A stretch of 64,000 nucleotides of DNA from Noviherbaspirillum sedimenti. Lineage in GTDB: Bacteria; Pseudomonadota; Gammaproteobacteria; Burkholderiales; Burkholderiaceae_D. This document shows, piece by piece, positions 26,802 through 34,691 of the stretch; the stretch's first letter is position 1, and each line of letters starts with the position of its first letter. A program made the position numbers and the translations under genes. The stretch spans positions 1,550,001-1,614,000 of the forward strand of contig NZ_QYUQ01000002.1 in NCBI RefSeq assembly GCF_003590835.1. The letters run 5' to 3'. Under the pieces are notes generated by a model, which had not been told where the DNA came from, searched no databases, and saw nothing but the letters and a program-made list of their open reading frames with translations.

Positions 26802-28121
26802 ATGAAGGCTCACCGTTCTTCCGTACGCAAGGCAGGCCTGGCCGTTGCCGCATTATCCGTCGCCGTCTCGGCCGCATTCGCACCTGCCGCCCACGCCGCT
26901 GACAATGGCAAGTTCCGCATCGGCATCGTCACTTTCCTGTCGGGCGGCGCCGCCGGCCCGTTCGGTGTGCCGGCAGCCAATGCCGCCAAGCTGGTGGTGG
27001 AAGCCTTGAACAAGGGCGGCCTGCCCGCGCCCTACAACAAGAAGGGCATCAACGGCATTGAAATCGAAACCGTCATCATTGACGAAAACGGCGGCGCCAC
27101 CAAGCAGGTCGAGGAATACCGCAACCTGGTGCAGCGCCAGAAGGTCGATGCCGTGATCGGCTACATTTCTTCCGGCGATTGCCTGGCGATCGCGCCGGTT
27201 GCCGAAGAACTGAAGATGCCGACCGTGTTCTTCGATTGCGGCACCTCGCGCCTGTTCGAAGCCGTCAAATCGCCGAAATACACGTTCCGCACCGGCCTCG
27301 ACGCCGTCGTCGACAACGTCGCCCTGGCGCGCTACATCGTCGAAACCCGTCCGAACATCAAGACGGTCGCCAGCATCCAGCAAAACTATTCCTTCGGCCA
27401 GGATTCCTGGAACGACTTCATCCTGACGCTCAAGCACCTCAAGCCGACAATCAAAGTGGCCTCCGAGCAATGGCCGAAACTGATGCAAGGCCAGTACGGC
27501 GCTGAAATCTCCGCGTTGTCGGTGGCGAATGCCGACCTGGTCCACTCCAGCTTCTGGGGCGGCGACATGGAAGCGCTGATGCTGCAAGGGTCGGCGCGCG
27601 GCCTGTTCGACAAGAACAGCGTAGCGCTGACTTGCGGCGACACCGGCATCGAAGATTTCAAGGACAAGATACCGAACGGCGTGATCATCGGCGCGCGCGG
27701 CCCGTACGGCGCCTTTGCGCCGAAAAATGCCCTGAACGACTGGTTCCGTCCCAACTTCACCACTCAGTTCAAGGAATCGCCGACCTATCCCGCCTACAAG
27801 ATGGCGCAAGCGATCCTCGGCATCAAGGCTGCCGTCGAAAAAACGGCCAAGCCGAATGCCATGCCGACCGCGGACAACATCACCCAGGGCTTGAAGGGCC
27901 TGAGCTTTGAGGCGCCGAGCGGCACCGTGAAGATGGCCAGCGCCGGCGGCCACCAGGCTGTGCAGGGCGTCACCTATGGCGAATACCACTACGACGCCAA
28001 GACCAAGAAGGCCAGCCTGACCAAGGTCAAGAGCTACGCCGCTGAATGCCTGATGCCGCCGGATGGCACCCCTGCCGTCGACTGGATCAAGGCCGGCATG
28101 CCGGGAGCGAAGTGCCAGTAA
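26802..28121 (+). CDS. Substrate-binding protein of a Liv-type ABC transporter (second copy)
   Basis: The 439-residue receptor has a clear signal peptide (cleavage near AHA, residue 31), then KFRIGIVTFLSGGAAGPFGVPAANAAKL. It differs strongly from the first receptor and from the one at 3404-4615, so the three probably bind different compounds or serve sensing and uptake separately. AAGGAGAAG precedes the ATG. A hairpin lies between this gene and livH, a usual arrangement that keeps receptor mRNA more abundant than permease mRNA. Confidence 0.88.
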   Translation: MKAHRSSVRKAGLAVAALSVAVSAAFAPAAHAADNGKFRIGIVTFLSGGAAGPFGVPAANAAKLVVEALNKGGLPAPYNKKGINGIEIETVIIDENGGATKQVEEYRNLVQRQKVDAVIGYISSGDCLAIAPVAEELKMPTVFFDCGTSRLFEAVKSPKYTFRTGLDAVVDNVALARYIVETRPNIKTVASIQQNYSFGQDSWNDFILTLKHLKPTIKVASEQWPKLMQGQYGAEISALSVANADLVHSSFWGGDMEALMLQGSARGLFDKNSVALTCGDTGIEDFKDKIPNGVIIGARGPYGAFAPKNALNDWFRPNFTTQFKESPTYPAYKMAQAILGIKAAVEKTAKPNAMPTADNITQGLKGLSFEAPSGTVKMASAGGHQAVQGVTYGEYHYDAKTKKASLTKVKSYAAECLMPPDGTPAVDWIKAGMPGAKCQ

Positions 28122-28142
28122 GGCGCCCCACCCGCGGCTAGT

Positions 28143-28169
28143 CTTGCCGCCGCGTTTGCACGCGGCAAG
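28143..28169 (+). other. Hairpin between receptor and permease genes
   Basis: CTTGCC-GCC-GCGT pairs with ACGCGGCAAG across a ttgc loop with a 3-nt bulge, 22 bp after the receptor stop codon. No T tract follows, so it is more likely an mRNA 3'-end stabiliser or attenuator than a full terminator. Confidence 0.5.
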
Positions 28170-28252
28170 GCGGCCGCCCCGATCAATCTCTATCTTTGCA
28201 AGCGTACCCTGCCCTGGCAACAAGGCGGGGCTTCGCTTGCCCACGGAAGACT

Positions 28253-29158
28253 ATGAATACCCTATTCGCAATACTCGTCGACGGGATGATCTATGCCTCA
28301 TGGCTATTTCTCGTCGCTGCCGGCCTGACCGTGATCTATGGCGTGATGCGCATCCTGAACATGGCGCACGGCAGCTTCTATGCCATCGGCGCCTATAGCG
28401 CCGCCTCGCTGATCGGCTGGTATTTTTCCGGCGACGGTGATTCCTCGCCCTACTGGAGCTATGCGCTGCTGCTCGGCTGTGCGCTGGTGGCGGGCCTGGT
28501 GGTCGGGCTGCTCATCGAACAGGGCTTGCTGCGTTTCATGCGCGGCCGCGATGAAAGCCTGATGGTCATCGTCACCTATGCCCTGCTGCTCATCCTCGAA
28601 GACACCACCAAATTGCTGTGGGGCGTCGACCCCTATTTCGCCTACCAGCCTTACCGGCTGCTCGGCCAAAGCGCGCTCGGCGACGTGCTGCGTTTCGCCA
28701 ACTATGACCTTGCGCTGATCGTCGTTTCCATCCTGGTCGGCCTGGCCGCCTGGTATGCGCTGAACCGCACCAACAAGGGCCGCCTGCTGCGCGCCGTGAT
28801 CCACGACCGTGAAGTGGCCATGGCCATGGGCGTCAATGTGAATGTCATGTTCGCCGTCACCTTCGTCATCGGCGCCATGCTGGGCGCCCTGGCCGGCGCG
28901 CTGACCGCGCCAGCCATCTCGGTCACGCCGGGCATCGGCATCGAAGTCATCATCCTGGCGTTTGCCGTGGTGGTGGTGGGCGGCCTGGGCAGTATCGGCG
29001 GCGCCGCCGTCGGCGCGCTGCTGGTCGGCCTCACCCGTTCGTTTGCCGTCCACGTGGCGCCGGAAATCGAATTGTTCGTGATCTATGGCGTGATGTTCCT
29101 CGTGCTGGCGGTGCGCCCGCAAGGCCTGTTTGGACAAATTCTTGCAAGAAAGATCTGA
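28253..29158 (+). CDS. livH: Liv-type ABC transporter permease (LivH family)
   Basis: The 301-residue inner-membrane permease has the LivH signature near the N-terminus (IYGVMRILNMAHGSFYAIGAY), GRLLRAVIHDREVAMAMGVNV in the coupling region and AFAVVVVGGLGSIGGAAVGAL before the last helices. About eight membrane segments are visible. The ATG at 28253 is preceded by GGAAG; the open frame upstream is not conserved. It pairs with LivM. Symbol by family; the substrate need not be an amino acid. Confidence 0.92.
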   Translation: MNTLFAILVDGMIYASWLFLVAAGLTVIYGVMRILNMAHGSFYAIGAYSAASLIGWYFSGDGDSSPYWSYALLLGCALVAGLVVGLLIEQGLLRFMRGRDESLMVIVTYALLLILEDTTKLLWGVDPYFAYQPYRLLGQSALGDVLRFANYDLALIVVSILVGLAAWYALNRTNKGRLLRAVIHDREVAMAMGVNVNVMFAVTFVIGAMLGALAGALTAPAISVTPGIGIEVIILAFAVVVVGGLGSIGGAAVGALLVGLTRSFAVHVAPEIELFVIYGVMFLVLAVRPQGLFGQILARKI

Positions 29159-29162
29159 AATC

Positions 29163-30131
29163 ATGCGTACTGAACTTGCTTTACTCCTCGCCGCGGTCGC
29201 GATTGCGGCCGGCGGCATCATCGCCCCGGACTGGCTGAGCTTTTTGCTCACGCTCGCTTTTGCCAAGGCGCTGGTCGTGCTGGGCGTCATCATCCAGACG
29301 CGCATGGGCCTGGTCACTTTCGGCCAGGCGCTGTTCTATTGCGTGGGCGGCTATGCCGCCGGCCTGGCGGCGCAATTCCTCGGCGTGCGTGATGCATTCG
29401 CCGTGCTGGCCATCGGCGTCGGCGTCGCGGTCGTGCTGGCGGCCATCTGCGGCTTGCTGCTGGCGCGCTATCGCGACATCTTCTTCGCGATGCTGACCAT
29501 GGCGCTGTCGATGGTGCTGTTCGGCGTGCTGGTCAAGTCGTCGGCGCTGGGCTCGACCGACGGCTTCAATGTCGCCACGCCGACCTACTTTGGCTGGGAA
29601 CCCTCGGCGGAAAACGCCAAGAGCGTCATCTTCCTGCTCACGGTCGGCATCAGCGCGGTTGCCGCGATGGTGTTCCATCGCCTGCTGAAGTCCGGCCTCG
29701 GCCTGGTTTCCGAAGCGATCCGCGAAAACGAAATCCGTGTCGAATACCTCGGCATCTCGCCGCGCACCATCATCTACACGAACTACATTTTCGCTGCCGG
29801 CGTCTCGGCGCTGGGCGGTGGCCTCACTGCACTGGCATCCGGCCATATCGATCCCGACATGGCATTCTGGACCACCTCCGGCGAATTCGTCTTCATCGCC
29901 ATCCTCGGCGGCACCGGCCATGTCGCGGCGCCCTTCATTGCCGCCATCGTGTTCGCTGCGGTGCGGACCTTCGCCATCCAGGAAGTGCCGCACACCTGGC
30001 AAATGATGCTGGGCAGCGTACTGCTCATTTTAATTATCTTCCTGCCCAAGGGCTTGTGGAGCCTGGTCAGCAAGCGCCAGCACAAGACTGAGGAAGCAGC
30101 CGCAGGCAAAACCAAGGAGGTGAACGCATGA
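29163..30131 (+). CDS. livM: Liv-type ABC transporter permease (LivM family)
   Basis: The 322-residue permease starts 4 bp after livH. It has the LivM features TRMGLVTFGQALFYCVGGYAAGL, RYRDIFFAMLTMALS, the EAA-like loop SEAIRENEIRVEYLGISPR and GHVAAPFIAAIVF near the end. A highly basic C-terminal tail follows the last helix. It overlaps livG by 4 bp (ATGA). Confidence 0.92.
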   Translation: MRTELALLLAAVAIAAGGIIAPDWLSFLLTLAFAKALVVLGVIIQTRMGLVTFGQALFYCVGGYAAGLAAQFLGVRDAFAVLAIGVGVAVVLAAICGLLLARYRDIFFAMLTMALSMVLFGVLVKSSALGSTDGFNVATPTYFGWEPSAENAKSVIFLLTVGISAVAAMVFHRLLKSGLGLVSEAIRENEIRVEYLGISPRTIIYTNYIFAAGVSALGGGLTALASGHIDPDMAFWTTSGEFVFIAILGGTGHVAAPFIAAIVFAAVRTFAIQEVPHTWQMMLGSVLLILIIFLPKGLWSLVSKRQHKTEEAAAGKTKEVNA

Positions 30132-30910
30132 CTGCGATTCTCGAAACCATCGACCTGCAGCGCACTTTTGGCGCGGTGGTCGCCGCACGCGACATCAACG
30201 TGCGCATCAACAAGGGCGAAGTGGTCGGCGTGATCGGTTCCAACGGCGCCGGCAAGACCACCTTCATCAACATGGTGACCGGCTACCTGCCGCCGTCCAG
30301 CGGCAAGATCCTGTTCGAGGGCCAGCCCATCGTCGGCCGCGCCTCGCGCGACATTACCCGCATGGGCATGGCACGCTCGTTCCAGGTCGCGCAACTGTTC
30401 CCGCAACTGAGCGTGCTGGACAACGTCATGGTGGCGCTGGTTGCGGCAGAAAGCCCGCGCCCGTCTTTCATGGCCAGCTATGACACGCCCAAGCGGCGCC
30501 GTCGCGCCCTCGAAATCCTCGAGGAATTCGGCGTGGCGCAATTCAGCAATGCCCTGGTCAGCGCGGTGCCGCAAGGCGCCCGCAAGCTGATTGACATCGC
30601 CATGGCGCTGGTCGGCAATCCGCGCATGCTGCTGCTGGATGAACCGACTTCCGGCGTCAGCGTCGAGGAAAAATTCCCCTTGATGGATACCGTGATGGCG
30701 GCGGTGCGGCATCACGGCACCACCGTGCTGTTTGTCGAGCATGACATGGATATCGTCGCCCGCTACGTCTCGCGCATCCTGGCGTTCTACAGCGGCGAAA
30801 TCATTGCCGACGGCGCCCCCGCGGATGTGCTCGCCAACGCGCGGGTGCAGGAGCTGGTGATCGGCCACCATATTGTTCCATCGGAAATCCTGGAAGGAAA
30901 AACAGCATGA
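30128..30910 (+). CDS. livG: Liv-type ABC transporter ATPase (LivG family)
   Basis: The 260-residue ATPase has Walker A GSNGAGKTT (about 38-46), the Q-loop SFQVAQLFPQ, Walker B MLLLDEPTSG and the H-loop EHDMD. The signature segment, usually LSGGQ or LPYGQQRRLEIARAL in this family, reads VPQGARKLIDIAMAL: only the central glycine of the motif is kept. The reading frame and all other motifs are intact. It overlaps livF by 4 bp. Confidence 0.92.
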   Translation: MTAILETIDLQRTFGAVVAARDINVRINKGEVVGVIGSNGAGKTTFINMVTGYLPPSSGKILFEGQPIVGRASRDITRMGMARSFQVAQLFPQLSVLDNVMVALVAAESPRPSFMASYDTPKRRRRALEILEEFGVAQFSNALVSAVPQGARKLIDIAMALVGNPRMLLLDEPTSGVSVEEKFPLMDTVMAAVRHHGTTVLFVEHDMDIVARYVSRILAFYSGEIIADGAPADVLANARVQELVIGHHIVPSEILEGKTA

Positions 30911-31563
30911 GCCAGCCACTGCTCTCGATTCAACACCTGAATGTCGCAATCGACCGCATTCCCATCCTGCGCGACGTCAGCATGGACGTCCCCAAGGGCA
31001 GCATGGTCGGCCTGATCGGCCGCAATGGCGCCGGCAAGACCACCCTGATGCGCTCCATCATGGGCCTGATGCCGCTGGAAGCGCAAAAGCTCGAAGTCAA
31101 TGGCGAAAACCTCGCGCGGGTCGCAGCGCACGGCCGCGCCTCGCGCGGCATCAGCTATTTGCCCGAAGACCGCCGCCTGATACCAGCGCTGACAGTGGAA
31201 GAAAACATCTTGCTGCCGGCCTGGGCCAACAGCATCCCGGACAGCGCCGCGCGCCTCGAATGGATCTACGGACTGATGCCAGAAGTCAGGGAATTTCGCG
31301 ACCGCCGCGCATTGCAACTGTCCGGCGGCCAGCAAAAGCTGGTAGCGCTGGCGCGCGCCCTGATGCCAGGCCACACGCTGTTGCTGCTGGACGAACCTTT
31401 CGAGGGCGTCGCGCCTGTACTGTCGCGCCGCCTGACCGAAGTGATCGCCACGCTGCGCAGCAAGGGAATGTCGATTATCCTGTCGGAGTCCGACGATACC
31501 CACTCCGCCGATCTCGTTGATCATGTATTTCGCATCGAACGCGGCGTCGTCACCGCCGGCTGA
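30907..31563 (+). CDS. livF: Liv-type ABC transporter ATPase (LivF family)
   Basis: The 218-residue ATPase has Walker A GRNGAGKTT, a canonical signature LSGGQQKLVALARAL and Walker B LLLLDEPFEGVAP. It is a little shorter than the usual ~235 residues. Paired with the atypical LivG, it provides the intact signature of the heterodimer. It is followed after 18 bp by the alcohol dehydrogenase gene, so transport and oxidation are co-transcribed. Confidence 0.92.
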   Translation: MSQPLLSIQHLNVAIDRIPILRDVSMDVPKGSMVGLIGRNGAGKTTLMRSIMGLMPLEAQKLEVNGENLARVAAHGRASRGISYLPEDRRLIPALTVEENILLPAWANSIPDSAARLEWIYGLMPEVREFRDRRALQLSGGQQKLVALARALMPGHTLLLLDEPFEGVAPVLSRRLTEVIATLRSKGMSIILSESDDTHSADLVDHVFRIERGVVTAG

Positions 31564-31581
31564 TTTACCAGGAGAGTAACA

Positions 31582-32736
31582 ATGTCTCAGTTTATCTTTG
31601 AAACCGCGCCGAAGATCGTCTGCGAGCAAGGCGCCGCCAATCAGCTCGGACAGCTGTCCAGACAGCTCGGCGTCACGCATCTGTTCATCGTCACCGATCG
31701 CTTCCTGCATGAATCCGGCATGCTGGCAGGCGCCCTGGCCAGCCTCGCCGAAGCCGGCATCCAGGCGACCGTTTTTTCCGACGTCCAGGCCGATCCGCCG
31801 GAAACCAGCGTGCAGGCGGCAGTCGAATTCGCGCGCAGCACCGGCGTCGATGGCGTCGTCGGTTTCGGTGGCGGCAGCTCGATGGACACCGCCAAGCTGG
31901 TGGCGCTGCTGGTCAAGACGCCGCAGGCGCTGCCGGACATCTATGGCGTCGGCCTGGCGCGCGGGCCGCGCCTGCCGCTGGTGCAGGTGCCCACCACCGC
32001 CGGCACCGGTTCGGAAGTGACCGCCATCTCCATCCTGACCACCCCGGCCAATGAAAAGAAGGGCGTCGTCTCGTCGCTCCTGTATCCCGACGTCGCCCTG
32101 CTCGACAGCCTGCTCACGCTCGGCCTGCCGCCGCGCATGACGGCCATGACCGGCGTCGATGCCATGGTCCACGCGATCGAGGCTTACACGTCGCGACACA
32201 ATAAAAATCCGCTATCGGATTCGCTGGCCGTGCGCGCGCTGACACTGCTGTACAACAACATCCGCACCGTGATCCGCGACGGCAAGGATGCCGGCGCGCG
32301 CGAAGCGATGCTGCTGGGCTCGCTGTTTGCCGGCATGGCCTTTGCCAATGCCCCGGTGGCCGCTGTGCATGCGCTGGCCTATCCGCTGGGCGGCCACTAC
32401 CACCTGCCGCATGGCCTGAGCAATGCGCTGGTGCTGGTGCCGGTACTGGAATTCAATCGAGAAGCCGCCGCCCCGCTGTATGCCGAACTGGCCCGTGCGA
32501 TTCTGCCGGAACGCAGCTTCAGCGATGACCTGCAAGCCACCGATGCCTTCATTGAGGCGATCCGCGCGCTGGTGTCGGAAATGCCCTTCGAACAAAACCT
32601 GAAGAGCGCCGGCGTGCCGGAAGGCGACCTGGAAATGCTGGCCAAAGATGCGATGAATGTGCAGCGCCTGCTGGTCAACAATCCGCGCGACGTCAGCTAC
32701 GACGATGCGCTGGCCATCTACCGCGCGGTCTACTGA
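31582..32736 (+). CDS. Iron-containing alcohol dehydrogenase / maleylacetate reductase family (second copy)
   Basis: The 384-residue paralogue of the gene at 16424-17575 has the same blocks: [63 protein letters not shown] and the C-terminal [22 protein letters not shown] precedes the ATG. It lies in the sigma-54 operon directly before an aldehyde dehydrogenase, so the pair probably converts an alcohol to an acid through an aldehyde. Confidence 0.88.
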   Translation: MSQFIFETAPKIVCEQGAANQLGQLSRQLGVTHLFIVTDRFLHESGMLAGALASLAEAGIQATVFSDVQADPPETSVQAAVEFARSTGVDGVVGFGGGSSMDTAKLVALLVKTPQALPDIYGVGLARGPRLPLVQVPTTAGTGSEVTAISILTTPANEKKGVVSSLLYPDVALLDSLLTLGLPPRMTAMTGVDAMVHAIEAYTSRHNKNPLSDSLAVRALTLLYNNIRTVIRDGKDAGAREAMLLGSLFAGMAFANAPVAAVHALAYPLGGHYHLPHGLSNALVLVPVLEFNREAAAPLYAELARAILPERSFSDDLQATDAFIEAIRALVSEMPFEQNLKSAGVPEGDLEMLAKDAMNVQRLLVNNPRDVSYDDALAIYRAVY

Positions 32737-32759
32737 CAACCCGATCACGAGAGAAAATC

Positions 32760-34214
32760 ATGCAACTCAAAGATCCCGCCCTGCTGCGGCAACAAGCCTA
32801 TATCGATGGCAGCTGGGTCAATGCCGATCTGGGCGCTACCAACGCCATCCGCAATCCCGCTAACGGCGAAACCATCGCGCATGTGCCCGACATGGGGGGC
32901 GACGAGACCCGCCGCGCGATTGCCGCCGCCGACGCCGCCCTGCCCGCCTGGCGCGCAAAAACCGCCAAGGAACGCGCCGCCATCCTGCGCAAATGGTTTG
33001 AGCTGATCATGGCCAACCAGGAAGACCTGGCGCAGATCATGACGCTGGAGCAAGGCAAGCCCTTGGCCGAAGCCCGCGGCGAAGTCGCCTATGGCGCCTC
33101 CTTCATCGAATGGTTCGCCGAGGAAGGCAAGCGCGTGTATGGCGAAACCATCCCCGCCCCGCAGGGCGACAAGCGCCTGGTCGTCATCAAGCAGGCCGTC
33201 GGCGTCACTGCCGCCATCACGCCCTGGAACTTCCCGATCGCGATGATCACCCGCAAGGTCGGCCCGGCGCTGGCGGCTGGCTGCACCTCGGTGGTCAAGC
33301 CGGCCGAAGCAACCCCCTTGTCGGCGCTGGCCCTGGCCGAACTCGGCGCCCGCGCCGGCATTCCCAGGGGCGTGCTGAACATCGTCACCACAGCCCGCCC
33401 GGCCGATGTCGGCGGCGAACTGACTTCCAACCCGACCGTGCGCAAGCTGAGTTTCACCGGCTCGACGCCGGTCGGCAAACGGTTGATGGCGCAGTGCGCC
33501 GACACGGTCAAAAGGGTGTCGCTGGAACTCGGCGGCAATGCCCCTTTCATCGTCTTCAACGATGCCGACATCGACGCCGCGGTCAAGGGTGCGATCGTTT
33601 CCAAGTACCGCAATGCCGGCCAGACTTGCGTGTGCGCCAACCGCATGATCGTGCAGGATGGCATCTACGACCAGTTTGCGGAAAAGCTCGCGCAGGCGGT
33701 CGCAGCGATGAAGGTGGGTGACGGCATGCAAGCTGATGTGGTGATCGGCCCGCTGATCAACCAGGCTGCCATCGCCAAGGTGGACGCGCTGGTGGCGGAC
33801 GCCGTCGGCAAGGGCGCCACCGCGGTCGCCGGCGGCGCCCGCCATGCGCTCGGCGGCAATTTCTATGCGCCAACCGTGCTGACCAATGTGACCGCCGACA
33901 TGGCGGTCGCCCAGGAAGAAATTTTCGGCCCGGTCGCCCCGCTGTTCCGCTTCAAGACGGATGAAGAAGCTGTCGCGCTGGCCAACAATACCCGCTACGG
34001 ACTGGCCGCGTATTTCTATTCGCGCGATATCGGCCGGGTCTGGCGCGTGGCGGAACAGCTCGAATTCGGCATGGTGGGCATCAATGAAGGCGCAATTTCC
34101 AACGAAGTCGCTCCCTTCGGCGGCGTCAAGGAGTCAGGCATCGGCCGCGAAGGCTCGCATCACGGCATCGAGGAATACCTGACGATCAAGTACCTCTGCA
34201 TGGGCGGCATCTAG
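32760..34214 (+). CDS. Aldehyde dehydrogenase, succinate-semialdehyde dehydrogenase type (second copy)
   Basis: The 484-residue paralogue of the gene at 5939-7420 has TPWNFPIAMITRK, LELGGNAPF and NAGQTCVCANRM with the catalytic Cys, and the same C-terminal YLCMGGI. It starts 23 bp after the alcohol dehydrogenase gene and is last in the sigma-54 operon. Similarity to GabD suggests a small semialdehyde-type substrate, though this branch of the family is broad. Confidence 0.9.
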   Translation: MQLKDPALLRQQAYIDGSWVNADLGATNAIRNPANGETIAHVPDMGGDETRRAIAAADAALPAWRAKTAKERAAILRKWFELIMANQEDLAQIMTLEQGKPLAEARGEVAYGASFIEWFAEEGKRVYGETIPAPQGDKRLVVIKQAVGVTAAITPWNFPIAMITRKVGPALAAGCTSVVKPAEATPLSALALAELGARAGIPRGVLNIVTTARPADVGGELTSNPTVRKLSFTGSTPVGKRLMAQCADTVKRVSLELGGNAPFIVFNDADIDAAVKGAIVSKYRNAGQTCVCANRMIVQDGIYDQFAEKLAQAVAAMKVGDGMQADVVIGPLINQAAIAKVDALVADAVGKGATAVAGGARHALGGNFYAPTVLTNVTADMAVAQEEIFGPVAPLFRFKTDEEAVALANNTRYGLAAYFYSRDIGRVWRVAEQLEFGMVGINEGAISNEVAPFGGVKESGIGREGSHHGIEEYLTIKYLCMGGI

Positions 34215-34222
34215 GCCCCCAG

Positions 34223-34253
34223 GCAATACGCCGGGCTCAACCCGGCGTATTGC
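34223..34253. terminator. Strong hairpin between convergent aldehyde dehydrogenase and globin genes
   Basis: A 13-bp perfect stem (GCAATACGCCGGG and complement) with a 5-nt loop starts 8 bp after the aldehyde dehydrogenase stop codon. It includes the last codons of the globin gene. There is no T tract on either side, so it is a presumed termination or RNA-end hairpin. Confidence 0.55.
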
Positions 34254-34647
34254 GCATCCAGTCGGCGGTCTGGTAAAACGATTCCATCAGGCGCTGCTGC
34301 ATGGCTGCTTCGACGCCGACATCCTGCATCGCCCAGGCCATGCAGCGCAGCCACTGGTCGCGCTCGTCCGAGGCGATGGCAAAGGGCAGGTGCCGCGCGC
34401 GCAGGCGCGGATGACCGAACTGCTCGATGTACAGGCTCGGCCCGCCCATCCAGCCGGACAGGAACCAGTAAAGCTTGTCGCGCGAACTGTCGAGCGGCGT
34501 CGGGTGCATGGCGCGGATGCCGGCGAATTCCGGCTCCAGGTCCATCAGGTCATAGAAGCGGTCCACCAGCTCGCGCAGCTTTTCCGCCCCGCCGATCACC
34601 TCATAGGGCGTCGGCTGTGGCGATTCAGATTGGTCTTCGGTACTCAT
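34237..34647 (-). CDS. Group II truncated haemoglobin
   Basis: The 136-residue globin has the group II (TrHbO-like) pattern: YEVIGGAEKLRELVDRFYDLM, the proximal-His segment YIEQFGHPRLRARHLPF and a conserved Trp in WLRCMAWAM. Such proteins bind oxygen or NO and are linked to oxygen supply or NO and peroxide defence. ATG is also possible at 34656; the start at 34647 (MSTED) is chosen because it begins nearer the conserved region. It lies just outside the catabolic operon and converges on it. Confidence 0.9.
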   Translation of the reverse strand: MSTEDQSESPQPTPYEVIGGAEKLRELVDRFYDLMDLEPEFAGIRAMHPTPLDSSRDKLYWFLSGWMGGPSLYIEQFGHPRLRARHLPFAIASDERDQWLRCMAWAMQDVGVEAAMQQRLMESFYQTADWMRNTPG

Positions 34648-34691
34648 GCCGCCCATGATAACGCATCAGCCGGCAGCCGTGGCGTTGCCAC

